Origin: Kitagawia praeruptora
Lineage: Eukaryota; Streptophyta; Magnoliopsida; Apiales; Apiaceae
DNA length: 64,000 nucleotides
NCBI GenBank assembly: GCA_037693485.1
Contig: CM075347.1
Location: forward strand, 60,546,501 to 60,610,500
Reading direction: 5' to 3'
The translations under genes were made by a program, and so were the position numbers. Shown here piece after piece: positions 24,386-36,550 of the stretch (positions are counted from its first letter, which is position 1; every line of letters starts with the position of its first letter). Below the pieces are notes generated by a model. That model was not told the origin of the DNA, made no database searches, and saw nothing but the letters and a program-made list of their open reading frames with translations.

Positions 24386-27380
24386 ATTCTCTGGATGTGG
24401 ACATGTTCTCCACATCACATGCAAATTCTCCCTCTTTTCTTCCAAGGGAGGAGCCCCTCTCAGAACCTGTTGGTCATCATCTTTTAGATGATCTGTTGGG
24501 CCAACAGCCATTTCTTTCTGAAACTATGACTGAACCTGTGTCGCCTACTTTAAAATCATTCTGCACAGATTCTATCATAATTTCCCTATCAACTGCTATC
24601 CCTTCTACTTCATCGATGGATATCTCTCATCCGTTGACAAGTGTTTGTTCACCGATGGATATGCTTAACAGCGATTATCCGTTGGTAGCTCCAACTACAA
24701 AATCAATGGATACATCAAATCCATTGGTCACTGTGTTCCCTGCATCCACAGCAGAAGTCACTCTTGTAGTTAAAACACTTCTAGGATTGAGGGAAGGGAG
24801 TGTCATCACAGAGAGCGAGAGGCTGCCTTGTGAGCAGGCAAAAGGAGAGAATGTGAGTGAGGGGCTGGCAATTTCTTCCTGCCGGGAAAAAGGAGAGACT
24901 GAGAGTTCCACCTTAGTAGGTGAAGGTGAGGGTGTGAGAGGTGTGAGCCAGGGGGAGCCCCTGATGCAAAAAGAGAGAGAACATGAGAGAAATGCAGGTA
25001 CCGGAGCTATAAGGGTGGATGAAGCCATTGCTTGTGAGTTAATGGAGGTTGAGGATGCCCCTAGAACAAGTATCTGTCAACAGACACCACAAACTGTCAT
25101 TGATTGATCAGTTCTTGGTGTTGAAACCTTTACTCACCCTGTCCTTGACCTCAACTCTCAGGCTGAACAGGGCAATGAGGAGGCTGAGCACCAGCTGAAC
25201 TTGGTACAATACACAAAATCTATGCAAAGAGCCACAGATGCTCCTACCAAGCTGCCTCTAAATGCTACTGAAGTGAGTCAATCTGACTCCGAATTCTCAG
25301 ATGAAGGTGAAGATGAAGGGCCTTCACAGCAACCTGGAGACTTACCATAATGGCTCATATCTAAAGATTATGTTTCCAAGGATGCTTACAGTGAGCTAAT
25401 AGTGCAGTATAGGAAGACTGCAACTACTCTACAAGATGCTGAACCTGCTATGAAACTTGTGCAAGAGAACTTTCTGGCTACTCTCAAACTGCACAAGTGT
25501 CTTCTCAACCAGAAGGTGATCGACAAAGATGAGCTCAAGCTAGAAATTAAGAATGCTCTCGAATCTCAGCACAAAGACTTGGAGTTTCTCTGTCCACCCC
25601 GAACAATGCAGCAGCTTAACCAGAAGCTGAAGACAAATGCAGAAACAGAAAAGATAGTTGACAATCTGTCTGCAAAGGTTGACAAGTTAGAGCTTCAAAT
25701 GAACACCATTCTTGACAATCAAAGACTCATTCTTGAAGCTCACAACAAGCAAAATTCTCTCCTTACCAATCTGTTGGCTCTGTCTACTACTCAAGCCCTT
25801 GATGCTAACAAAAAGGGGGAGAAGTTTGAAGAAGAGGGGTCAACAAGTGAGGGGCAGCAACTTCATTCTACTCTACCACCAACAGCTCCAGCAATCCAGT
25901 CTAGTGAGGAAGAACCAGCCATTCAACCTGAAGACTCTATAGCCATGAGGCTGGCTGCTAATCCTTAGCTCTCTCAAGTACAAATTCCTCCTATAACCAC
26001 ATCCATCAAACATGTACTAATCCCAGATTTTGTGCTTCCTAGATCTCTAGCCAGAGGGGAGCCATCCTACTTGTCTGAACTTAAGCCTATGCTCAAGCCT
26101 AAGAAGTCACCTGTGAAGAAAAATGGTAAAAATACCATGAGAGTATAATTTCCAATGCCAAAAACCGGATGAACTCAAGCTAATGAGCAAATATCTTGCT
26201 GAAATGAAAGAGAAGGCTAAAGTTGATGTGGTACTCAAGGATAATCTTGCATTCATCTACAGAGAGGGAGTGGAAATTTGTGTTCCTGCAGGTTACCCTG
26301 ACTTTGCAGTTGTTAAAGCTGAAGAAACTGCAAGGTTGCTTCAAGCTGGTCAAATTGTAAGAAAACCTGTAGAATTTACTGAGAAGGAAGCTAGACTAGC
26401 TGATGAGCTTGTGAGAGAATTATAAGTAGAAATGAGGCAAGAGGCTGGAGAAGAAGAGGCCAAATTCAAGAAGAAGAAGAAAAGGAAAAGCATGGTTAAA
26501 ATTCCTACTAAGAGATCTTTGAGCCCATTTTCAGAAGTTCAAGTTGAATCAGTACTACCTCAACCTACAGAACCTCCAATTCAGAACACTAAGGCACTCA
26601 ACCTCTTAGGACTTGTAAAGGAAGAACCTGCAGAATTTGACTTTGACATCAACAACTTGGTGTTTCCGAAAATCAGGCTCTCACCTGAAAAGAGGAGAAC
26701 TAGAAGGAGGAAACAACCACCAGCTAGACCAATTCAATTCACTAAGGTTCCTCAAGTTGCAAAGGTTGCCACCAAGAAAGAAACTAAGCTATATCTTGCA
26801 GATGTTGAAGAATATTCAAGCATCAATATTTTTTGGATGAAGTGGATAATGTGAGTGCTGCAGAAAGGACAGCCAGGCTTCCAAGAAGGCTAATTTTCTC
26901 CTATAAATGAGGGAATAGTGTAACCTAGCCCCTAGATCAAGTGTTAAAAGAAGGGCACAACAAACTCTGGAGGATTTGGTCCTTGATGAAGAAAACTGGA
27001 GGTTTCACTCCAGAAGCAAAAGAAATAATCTTCAAAAAGGTCAATGAATTAAGAAATAGCCGGACTTCAAAGGAGGGTTTGCCCAAGACACTGAACATTC
27101 CATATGAACCTGGCAAGAAGGTTCACTTTTATCTTTACTGGATAGTGGAATTCAGAGATGATCGAAACTGTAGAAGATTTTTCAGGATAGAAGATCAGCT
27201 AGAAAAGGCTAGCAATGAGTACTTTCAATACTTAATGTCTATGCTGGATCAAAATCACTTAGAAGAAAAGATCATCTACATATCTCTGGAAAATCAGCTT
27301 GAGGCGAACATGGAGAAAATCCATGGTTCGAGGACTGCAAGGGGAAGAAGGCAATGATATGCTCAGCCTAGAGGAGCATT
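24386..27380 (+). pseudogene. Env-like ORF (C-terminal part) of a second copia element
   Basis: A colinear series of plus-strand frames: 24397-25107, then after stops 25402-25968 in the same frame, then 26183-26425 and 26432-26854 in the next frame, then 26941-27357 in the third. Stops (25107, 25350, 25968, 26147, 26427) and two frameshifts make it dead. It has a Ser/Pro/Thr-rich start with a threefold repeat (SSMDISHPLTSV, PMDMLNSDYPLVAP, SMDTSNPLVTV), a long coiled coil (SAKVDKLELQMNTILDNQRL), a basic KKKKKRK block and an aromatic C-terminal segment (EPGKKVHFYLYWIVEFRDD). Its position just before a polypurine tract and 3' LTR matches the ORF after pol in SIRE-like elements. No membrane segment is seen. 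No gag or pol of this element remains in the window. Confidence 0.65.
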
Positions 27381-27536
27381 CCTTGTAGAAGTATGATTCT
27401 ATCACTTAACTCAGTTCAATTCTTCAAAATCTTGTAGCTTGTGCAATGTATATGTTTTTGTTGATATCTAGATCTTTTCAAAAGTGTTTTGTTATCATCA
27501 AGGTCCTTAATTTATGGCTGCAGTTCTATCAGTCAT

Positions 27537-27550
27537 AAATTGAGGGAGAT
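27537..27550 (+). promoter_or_regulatory. Polypurine tract of the second copia element
   Basis: AAATTGAGGGAGAT directly before TGTTAGGAATT. It identifies the following repeat as a 3' LTR in plus orientation. Confidence 0.7.
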
Positions 27551-28576
27551 TGTTAGGAATTATGTTGTCCTTGATGATATACACGCCCATAAAACACTTT
27601 GAAAAACATATAAGCACAAGATTAAGTTTTGTAACTTATCAACGGATAACCAAGCCATGTACATCCGTCGATGAGGTAGCTTATCAATCAATAAGTTTGT
27701 AGCATACCTTGTATTTAAATTTGAGTTTGTTGCTAAATATCATAGTTGCTAGTTATCCTAAGTCATGTTGACTATCAAAGGATATACAGAATAGGGTAGC
27801 TAACTGTATATAAGTTGTGTTATGTAATTCTGTATAAGTGAAGTGATGATCAACGGATAAGGGTTCTATGTCAACGGATATGGTATTCGCAGCAAGCAGG
27901 AATCAACCTATCGATCCATGTCTACAACAACGGATAAAAGCCTCAATCAATAATGTCTTAGGATTAGAGGTTGATGGCAACTTGACATGCCTGACAGATC
28001 ACATGGGTTGATGAACTTAAATGAGGTATGGGAACCAGTATTGGAAACGAAGAAGAAAAAGAAACATTCCTTATTCTCATAAGCAATTTAGCTGGTAAAT
28101 CTAGTGCATATCTGTCCAAGACAACCAGACAAAATTGTATCACATGGAGACAAGGAGTGGCAGCAACCCTGCAGGATACTTTGACTTGTAAGATTCGTTT
28201 ATTTTGTAGGGTTTGTAATCTTGGAGTAATATATATACTTCAAGTGTAGCATAGCTAAAATAGAGAAGAGAAACACTGAGCGAAAAGCCATAAGCATTAG
28301 GTTCTCTTGTAATAGTTTTAGCTTTGTATTCGCAGCTGTGTACACAGTTTACACAGAGAAGTTTTCTTCAATACAACCCTCAGGTGGAGTCGTGAAAAAC
28401 CCCACCTGAAAGTTTTAAGTGTGTTGTGTATCTGTTTCTTTACATTTTAATCTTCAAGTTATCCATCTGTTTCCATTGAAATTATAAGTGTTGTCTTGTT
28501 CAAAATTCGAAAGAATATACAAGATTGTATTCAACCCCCCTTCTACAATCTTGAAGGGTGCTACTGGGAAATAACA
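27551..28576 (+). repeat. 3' LTR of the second copia element (1026 bp)
   Basis: Begins TGTTAGGAAT and ends GGGAAATAACA, giving the perfect terminal inverted repeat TGTTA/TAACA. It contains a TATA box TATATAAG at 27807-27814, several CAACGGATA words (also as TATCCGTTG in the ORF upstream), a C6 run with TTCTAC near its end (family-typical), and a hairpin CAGGTGG…CCACCTG at 28381-28408 in the presumed R/U5 region. The next bases (AATCC) would be the target duplication, but the 5' LTR is missing so it cannot be tested. Confidence 0.82.
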
Positions 28577-28760
28577 AATCCGATCCGAAAATCAACCCGA
28601 TTCGAACCGAAAGCGATCAATATTATGCAGAATCAAATTTAGATCCGAACCCAATCAAATCTGATCCGAACTATATCAAAATAAGTTAGAACTAAAAATT
28701 AATCTGTTCCAAAATTAATCTTATCCAAATCTGGTTCGATTATCCGATTTTCCAAGTCTA
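28577..28760. mobile_element. Right half of a GATCCGAA-type hAT-like MITE
   Basis: Rich in GATCCGAAC and AAATCTGATCCG words and ends TCCGATTTTCCAAGTCTA, comparable as an inverted terminus to the TAGGGCTGGGAAAAAAATCCG start at 35596 (given here only as a comparison of ends). The copia LTR appears to have inserted into it, and the left half is absent. Confidence 0.5.
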
Positions 28761-28829
28761 CTCATACAAGCATAAAAAGAGGGAAAAGTTCCTTAATTTT
28801 TGATATATTCAAAAAAGAGAAAAATGGGC

Positions 28830-29735
28830 ATGAGGATGACCTCAGGTAACTTCCCGACATTTTTATAAATACAAATAATTAGGGGAGTTCACGGATCGGG
28901 TTGGGCGGGTTGGGAGGATTTTATGACCCAACCCAATTTAATCGGTTTAGAAAATTTTCAACCCAACCCATAAAAATAGAATTTGTAAACCAACCCATTT
29001 AATGTATTTCAATTTGGATCGGTTTGGATCATATTGATCGGGTTAGTAAATATATAAATAAACTTTTTATCAAAAAAAATAAAAATGAAAATGAGAGTTC
29101 AAAACAAATCGGAAATAGTTCAACAAAATATTACAATCATTCATGCAACACAAATATCATAGGTCTTAAATATCTGAAATTCCGAATTTTAACACATAAA
29201 AAAAATTGATTAAACACTAGACTATAGTGGACTAATGGACTGAAATAATACTAATACTAATGTAGTAATTTCTAATGGGTTGGGCTTATATATTTTAACT
29301 ATCTTCGGGCAAAAAAAAAAAACTATCTTATTTTTAGTCGGATCGGATCGGGTTGGATCGGATTTTAAAAACCGAAGCCCATATCCAACCCATTAAAATC
29401 GGATTTATATTTTTTCAATTCGAATATACATCGAGTTGGAAAAAATCGATTTGAATCGGCCGAAAAATACCCAATTTGGATCGAATTAATCGGATTGACC
29501 AAACCGTGAACACCATTACAAATAATACATCCTGAATTTGTACAAATTTACCCTTGAGAATAAAGTTCCTGAGATTAGCTCAGGAACTTTACCTGAGGCA
29601 CTAGTGTATTTTTATGTAAAATAGTAATGGTATTTTTGTAAATGCATATAATTATCTGTAATTACAATAATGTCCTTATGTATTTGTATGTAAATTTTTT
29701 TAATCTCAGGAAAATTTACCTGAGGTTACCTTGTG
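28830..29735. mobile_element. Outer MITE-like element with GACCTCAGGTAA ends
   Basis: GACCTCAGGTAA near 28838 and its inverse TTACCTGAGGTTACC near 29718 bracket this stretch. Inside are the nested MITE (28880-29518) and a perfect 11-bp hairpin AAGTTCCTGAG/CTCAGGAACTT at 29565-29592. No target duplication was found, so the limits are approximate. Confidence 0.45.
28880..29518. mobile_element. hAT-like MITE, ATCGGGTTGG subfamily
   Basis: 639 bp with a perfect 8-bp duplication CAAATAAT (28872-28879 and 29519-29526). Termini TAGGGGAGTTCACGG and CCGTGAACACCATTA form the inverted repeat. The interior has ATCGGGTTGG/CAACCCAACC words near both ends and an AT-rich centre. Confidence 0.88.
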
Positions 29736-29879
29736 AGATGTATTAAATATTCTTATTACATCGTGTAGCACCTAATATACATTATACTCTTAAAAAAAAA
29801 ATCAAATTGAAAGCCGTGTCTTAGTCCTTACCCTTATTTATTTATCGCCCTCTCCTCAGTTTTCATTTCTATCATCTCA
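29736..29879. other. Short AT-rich spacer, nothing seen
   Basis: No feature beyond a gradual rise of CT content toward the CT-rich leader that follows. Confidence 0.5.
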
Positions 29880-32020
29880 CTCTCTCAAAATTTCAAAGCC
29901 TCTCTCTCCTCTCTCAACTTTCTCTCTCTCTAAAATGGTCAATTGGAGTTTTTTTCATTTTACTCACTCTCACTCTTTGTCTTCACAGTCTTCACAGTCT
30001 ATCGCCGATGCGGTGACTGCAATTTGTGAGGGTTCTTATCATGTTATTCACTCGTTTGACTCACAGTCCATCGCGGATGCGATTAGTGCGATTTGTGCGG
30101 GGGCTATTGCGGTCAGATTGGTGTTTCGCCTATGTGAGAGGCCAGCAGCGTGCAGTTGCAAGTGTCGCATCTGTTTGATAGCTCATCCCCCTGCGGCTCA
30201 ACCACCGCCGCCGGCGCCGGAGCCGTTTGTTTGAAGTATCTCTCTCCTCTCTCTCTCTCTCTGTGTGTGTGTGGGTGTTTGTGCGCTTGTGTGTGTATTT
30301 CTGTGTTTTTTTGTGCAATTGTGTGTTTGTGTGTGTACTGATGCACTCCTGTAACTAATTGTTGTTTGTTTGAGTTTGCAATTTAGTGTAATCGCTTCAT
30401 TATTTCATAAATCGATTGTAATTCATCCATATTTTGATCTGAATCTTACCTGTATTTTTTGGCATTTATAAGGTCGATTGAAAGTTATGTGATGTATTTG
30501 AGAATTTTAGATTAATTTCAAGGCTATTGATTGGTTTGTCCAATATTTTGATGAGTCAAATGTTAATTGCACATGTTGATCTACTAATTTTTGGATAATA
30601 TGTTTATACGATATGAATTTTGTTTCTATGATTGGTTTGAGTTGTGAATATAAGAAGGCTTCTGCAGTACGATTATCTTAAGAACTGATGAGATCATTGA
30701 CTGATTTGTATAGATTTGAGTGTTAGTCGACATTTGATTTCGATTCCTTGTAGAGCTCTGTACTGCTCTTATGTTTTAAAAGGTCGATTGAAAGTTATGT
30801 GATGTATTTGAGAATTTTAGATTGATTTAACTTGGTACGAGGCTATTGATTAGTTTGTTCAATATTTTGATGAGTCAAATGTTAATTGCACATGTTGATC
30901 TACTAATTTTTGGATAAGATGTTTATACGATATGAATTTTGTTTCTATGATTGGTTTGAGTTGTGAATATAAGAAGGCTTTTGCACTACGATTATCTTAA
31001 GAACTGATGAGATCATTGACTGATTTGTTATGGATTTGAATGTTAGTCGAAATTTGATATAGATTCCTTGTAGAGCTCTTATGTTTTAAATTTATCTATG
31101 GCATCAATATACTATCAACAGCTTGTGTGTGGATATTAAGTTTTGTGGATTTGCTTTACTGTTGTTGTGTTATTGTAACAGTACTTTAGAATTTGATTTT
31201 AACTGGACATGTCGGAGATTGTTAATTGATTCACTGACTTGTTAAGAAATGCGGCTGCAGCATCTACTGCAGCTTTTAGTCCAGCTTTGTTGCTTAGACT
31301 GATTCAAGAATTCATGTAATGTAAAAATCTTGGATTAAGCAATAAAAAGATTAAGTATAAAACTGGATGTGATTTTCTTGAAGATGTGTGTTACCGGGGT
31401 GTAATTGCAAACGGAATGGCAATTCTGGTAAATGTGGAATGAGGGATGCCAGGAAGATTGCAACTAATGCTAATATAAACAGGCTTGCTTTCTTTGATGC
31501 AAGTAGATATTGCCCTGTTCACTTGTTCGTGTGCATCTTCCAAGTTAGCGATCACAGCCTGGTAAAACAGAAAAGGAACAACTAATGTTTGCCTTGTAAG
31601 AAATAATTCTAATTAGACATGATCAAATTTAAAAGGCTGAAATGTGGTTTGTACTTAAATGACACATACATACCTGATAGCATGTAACAACTCTGAAACA
31701 ATGCAACTCTTGGCCAAAATCTAGCAATCCAATTGTATGATGTAAAATCCATTGATTCTTTACTGAATTTGACTATTCATATATAATGTGTCACTTACTA
31801 CATGAATCTAATTTACATTTTCATATGCAGGTTGTTGGCTCGAAGTACCAGCTCTTCTATCTCAATGCTCTGTCTCATACTAAGGCTTTCGAAGAACAGA
31901 AAGAGAAAAGAATCATGTTGTACTTGATCATTTACAAATTGACATAGCGAGGACCATTTTCTACAATGCACTTGTGTATTATCTGAGACGAAAGTCAGAA
32001 CTGTATTTTTGGCTTAAGAC
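29880..32020 (+). pseudogene. Possible decayed transcription unit with CT-rich leader
   Basis: A CT-rich leader of the kind seen in plant 5' untranslated regions (29880-29930) precedes an ATG at 29935 and a 99-codon frame to 30234. This frame has a short internal repeat (SQSIADAVTAICEG / SQSIADAISAICAG) and ends in a Pro-rich tail; I do not recognise it. It is followed by CT and GT microsatellites, a 310-bp tandem duplication and, at 31831, a possible last exon after a good acceptor (CATATGCAG): VVGSKYQLFYLNALSHTKAF, stop near 31947. The pieces cannot be joined with confidence. It could equally be a non-coding RNA gene or chance. Confidence 0.3.
30471..31090. repeat. 310-bp tandem duplication
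   Basis: Copy 1 is 30471-30780 and copy 2 is 30781-31090, both starting AGGTCGATTGAAAGTTATGT and ending CTTATGTTTTAAA. Small indels (for example ATTTAACTTGGTACGAGG only in copy 2, and a CTGTACTG insertion in copy 1) balance to the same length. No coding content. Confidence 0.9.
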
Positions 32021-33209
32021 CTTTTGCATATTATGATATTAATAACCTTTTGCTGCATTATTGTTTCGGTGATCACTTTGTGCTGCCTTGTGTTGATTAC
32101 TTTATTAGCTCTGTTTCTTGTATAGTATAATTGGATTTCTAGTCCTTTTTTTTTAGTCTTATTTTGTAGAAACACTAAAAATCTAAAGATCTGATTGAGA
32201 GTACTCAGCTGAATACTTAAAAACGGTGCCTTCTTCGATTTGGTTTTAGTAAATTGCCCCATAATCTGATATATCGTCGAATTGGATCATGGCTGAAAAT
32301 TGAATGTCAAAAATTAAAAATAAGACTACTGATTGTAATGTTGTATGTTTTTATTATAGTTTTTGAACAAAAAATGAGTGTAATATTATTTGGAAAATTA
32401 TATATCCAGAGCAAATGCCCCCTTTATGTTAAACCAAGAGTGCCCTTGCATTCACAAAAATAAGGATAATTTTGTCTTTTTACTTGCTCTTGCTCCGGAT
32501 ATAAAATTAGTGCTCTGGATATATAATTTTCCTATTTTTTAAGTTATAAAATTTTCACACTAACATAGTATTTTTTTTAGTTTCGCAAAAATGTAATATC
32601 ACCAGGTTGTGCTTGAAGGTCAGTGCAAGAAGGTTTTATGGCCTTGATAAAGTTTGGTATTATATTTTTTAAATTGCATCGAAATATGTTGGAAATAGTT
32701 CTATGCAGTCTTCTTCCTTTTTAAAAAAAATTGGTGCACTAAGACTGAACTACCAATAGACTTGATGCTTATGTGTGAGTGTTTGATATACGTAGTATAT
32801 GGTTTCTTAGATAAGTTTATTTTGCATCAACTATTATCATCAATTGTATGAACTTAAATATCTAGTTATCTACTGCAGAATGTCAGTTGGTTATCGATTG
32901 TAACAATTGTCACAAAATCAGAATGACACTAGAGTATTCATTCCTGTATAGCGAAAGCCATTTAAGTGCAGGGGAAGTTGAGATAGAACTGAAATGGACC
33001 TATGTAATATTTGCATTATTTAGGGATAGGAAATGAACGTGTTTGAATAACTTGGTAATCCACTAAAAAAAATTAAGACAACAAAGTATAAATGCATCTT
33101 TTGCTAAATTACTAACATACATGATACATGTAACCTCTTATTCACTTGATTGTTCCATCATTAATTCATTTACATGTACAAGTTTTTCTTTCAAATCAAT
33201 AAAATGTAA
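32021..33209. other. AT-rich intergenic DNA
   Basis: No supported gene. Short frames (32014-32262 minus, 32254-32463 plus) have no motif, and AT-rich homopolymer runs are common. Confidence 0.5.
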
Positions 33210-34110
33210 GTATTAGCTCAGGATGCAGTGTGGTACTATGCATGATATTCATCCTGTGATTGAACCATATCATGTTTCTTTTCCTAATGGTGAACAAGCT
33301 CTCATTACACATACTGGTTCTGTCATGCTTCATCCTATTTCTTTAGTCATCCATGATGTTTTGTTCATACCCTCTTTCACTTTTAATCTCTTATCCATTA
33401 GTAAATTGTCATCCCAGTTGCATTCTAAAGTCTGGTTTGAATCCAATTCCTGTTATCTGCAGGACCAATCCCAGAACAAGGCATTGGTTCTTGGTAATAT
33501 GGTTGAAGGTCTTTACCAGCTTGTTAACATCACCACAGCTTCCACAGCTTCATTTTTTACACATGTTGCTTCTTCTGCTCAGACTTCTCAGTCTTCTGTT
33601 TCTCTTTGGCACAAACGTTTTGACCATGTTCCTCTTACTGTACTTTCCAGAATCAAAGACTTAGATATCAAACATTCTAGTTTTTTGAATTCTGAAACTG
33701 TTTCACCATGTGATGTATGTCCTTTGGCAAAACAATGTAAATTGTCTTTTCCTATTAGTACATCTCATGCTTCTTTACCTTTTGATTTAGTTCATTGTGA
33801 TCTCTGGGGTTCTTATAGGGTTCCAACTTGTAATGGTTGCAAATACTTTCTAACAATTATTGATGATTGTACAAGAAGTGTTTGGACTATTTTGCTTCCT
33901 ACTAAATAACATGCTATACAGTCTCTTAAAGATTTTCTTGTTACTGTCACCACTCAATTTCGTACATCTGTTAAATGTCTTCGATCAGATAATGGAGGTG
34001 AATTTGTTTATGCAACTTTCACCTCTTCAGTCTCTTCTTCCTCTGCATTATTTATCCAACTAAAAGATCTTTTGTTCCAACCCATAAGTGACCACCCTCC
34101 ATTCTTCCTG
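33210..34110 (+). pseudogene. Copia protease-to-integrase fragment
   Basis: Frame 33223-33909 and its continuation past a stop (TAA at 33907-33909). It carries the region after the protease active site (VSFPNGEQALITHTGSVML, DVLFIPSFTFNLLSISKL), the integrase zinc site (WHKRFDHVP … CDVCPLAKQC), and two of the catalytic acids (VHCDLWGSY; LRSDNGGEF near 33985). The third, Glu, is absent because the fragment breaks off near 34030-34110. There is no LTR, PBS or gag. It belongs to a copia lineage different from the element at 4-10 kb. Confidence 0.85.
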
Positions 34111-35412
34111 TAAATCTTAAATATATATATAAATATTAGCATGCAAGAATGATAATTAAATCCAGAACTCGCATATGGGAGTTCAAAATAAACTAGAACT
34201 TGTTAGATATTCAAGTATGACTTGGCAAGAAATTTGAAATTGAGGAACAAGATAGAGCTATTGCTAACCTTAAAAGTTTGCACAAAGAAGCTATTTACTT
34301 GTTTTGAGACAGAATTGAAGTTATCTCCTCTGCACTTGTTTAAGTAGCATACTTGTAGTATATTCCAAGGGAACCCAAGAGCCAGTAAAAGTAGGACAAA
34401 ATGAAAATGTCTTCACATGAAGCCTCGTGCTTTCAACCCCTTATGCACCCTTTTTGTCATAAACAATAACACTAATATCATAATATGGTTGCAAAATGCT
34501 CTAAACGCTTGGTTTATAAACATCTCGCTGTATGCAATCCTATACCCGTATTTTTAAATGCTTGATTATCTACAATAATTGAGTCGACAAAAGTTCGATA
34601 TAAGCAATTTTAACTTTATTCCTCCAAGTAGACCGTCTTGTAAAAATAATTTGATGATCTATAACAAGTAGATACTTTGAGAATAACTGTATAATAGTTG
34701 CCTAACTTTATATGCACACTATACATGCAGTGCATGCACATGCACACTCATGTTTAACTATTGGTTGTTGTACTGTAAACAGGAAAGGGATTCAAAATCT
34801 AATAAATAGAAGAGTGGACTGGTAACCTAATGTTGACCCCTGTTTTAACGAAACATACTTTATGTGGTTAATATATTTTTATGTGCGATCCCATATACCA
34901 ATATATGTTTGTGAGATATAAAGCATAAGAAAACACTATTCTGGTTTGCCGGTCATTGATTGGTTGTGTATTTCATGATGATTTTGTGAGATGATAACCG
35001 TCAACAGATTTTCAAATTTTGGAAAAACTTTTATTTAGCATTCGAGACGAATAAGTTATCTATTTAATATCGAATAGGGATAAGTGTTTACGATACCTTA
35101 AAATTTTAGATAAATTAATATGATATGAGATTTTTTATTTAACCAAAGATCGCAAGTTCGAACCCGATTTTAGAAGAGAAGAGTCATTCTACAGACAAGG
35201 GTCGAGGAGTCGGAAGTAAAATAAGGGAAGGGTATGTTATGTACAAGAAACGCTTTCTATGGTTGGCTCTTTTGGAGTTTTGGTCTTAAAAGAACTGTTT
35301 GCCAGATCAGTCCAAACTGAAAAATGAAAATTAGAACACTAGAATAGGTACTATGTTTATTTTTAAAAAAAATATTCAAGTGGTGAAAATGTACAAAATA
35401 GTATAATAGGTA
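34111..35412. other. Intergenic DNA with a weak tRNA-type B box
   Basis: No gene seen. Around 35145-35165 the words GATCGCAAGTTCGAACCCG look like a Pol III B box, and TTAATATGATATGAGAT upstream could be a weak A box, suggesting an old SINE. Ends and target duplication are not recognisable. Confidence 0.3.
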
Positions 35413-36144
35413 CTACTCAACTAGTCCCACTAAGGCTAAGGCTCCACCAATAAGTGGGTCAGTCCCATAGATCCAGTGACCAGATAAATCTCCACTAGCT
35501 ATAGCTGGGCCAAATGATCGGGCTGGGTTCATTGAGCCACAACTGAATGGGCCAGCAACCAAGATGTTAGCACCGACGATAAAGCCGATGGCAATTAGGG
35601 CTGGGAAAAAAATCCGAAAAATCCGATATCCGTTCAAAATATCTATGTTCGTATCCGGAAAAAAGCGAATATTATTTGTATTCGGAGTCAACTGGATATT
35701 ATCCGTATCTGAATCTGGAAGTTTAGGATGCGGATATGGATATAGGCACATCCGTATTCGAAAATATCCGTATCTGAAGTGAATTATATATAATATATAA
35801 TTTTAATATATAATATATATTTTAATATATAATATATATTTTAATATGTAATTACAAAATATAAACATGTATATCATTCTATCAAGATAATATAATAACA
35901 TAGTTATCATTAATTAATTATTAAGAATACAAATATAAGCATGTTTATACTAAGTTATGATTAATTATTAAACATTGTAACACAACAATCAGGCAAAAAG
36001 AGCAGCACTCGGGTTCAATTCCCTCCTTACGCAATAATTTTGGATTGCCAAATTCGGATACGGATATGATCATATCCGACTCCGTATTATCCGATTAACA
36101 CCCCTAATGGCAATGGGTGCAATGGCTGCATGAGTTGGGATGGC
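35413..36144 (-). pseudogene. Tonoplast aquaporin (TIP) last-exon fragment split by a MITE
   Basis: An acceptor (TTTTGACAG, exon from 36144) leads into AIPTHAAIAPIAIGFIVGAN, then ILVAGPFSCGSMNPARSFGPA. The second NPA loop of a TIP channel (NPARSFGPA) is intact, and the following IASGDLSGHWIY is like TIP2. The end (GGALALVGLVE, stop at 35413) departs from the usual GGGLAGLVY, suggesting a shift. The MITE at 35596-36106 sits inside the codons for APIAIG, and removing it with one 8-bp repeat restores the frame. Upstream exons with the first NPA are absent, so this is a broken fragment of a vacuolar-membrane water channel. Confidence 0.8.
35596..36106. mobile_element. hAT-like MITE, ATCCGTATCCG subfamily
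   Basis: 511 bp with a perfect 8-bp duplication ATGGCAAT (35588-35595 and 36107-36114). Termini TAGGGCTGGGAAA and TTAACACCCCTA. Both halves carry ATCCG/CGGAT words (AATCCGATATCCG, CGGATATGGAT), and the centre is AT-rich. It lies within the aquaporin exon. Confidence 0.88.
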
Positions 36145-36550
36145 CTGTCAAAACATAAAAGAAGCCCGTAAGTGAATATATTTGGTCCTTCAAAGAGTAG
36201 GGCTACTGTATATTTTACAAAGCCCAACCATGTCATCAACACAAAAAAGAAAAGTAGATTAACTCAGCAAACAGAAAAATAAGAGTGGCAACTGGCAATG
36301 AACTCAGCCAAATATATACGTAAATCATAAAGTAACTATAATTTTTAAGTTATCCTAAAACCAAACAAAAACTTGAACCACGATTAATCAAACCTGTAAT
36401 ACATCACATAAATTATTTTTCCTAGAGAGAAAGGCAACTACTATGCCATTGATCTTATACTTGTATCCTCGACGTATTTCAGATGTTTCCTTAACATTTA
36501 GGATAACTACGTAGGCTGGTGGTTTCGGGACCCCGTAGAAAATGCTCCTT
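36145..36550. other. Intron remnant or spacer between aquaporin exon and nucleoredoxin-like gene
   Basis: Starts with a pyrimidine-poor intron-like tail. No upstream aquaporin exon can be read. Confidence 0.4.

Noticed and set aside
23940..24387. 8-bp duplication for the CGGGTT-type MITE
   Set aside because: GCTTCACC on the left is not repeated after the right end, so the element is listed as damaged.
30150..30341. Alternative-frame ORF with GT-rich tail
   Set aside because: Mostly translates the CT/GT microsatellites after 30240.
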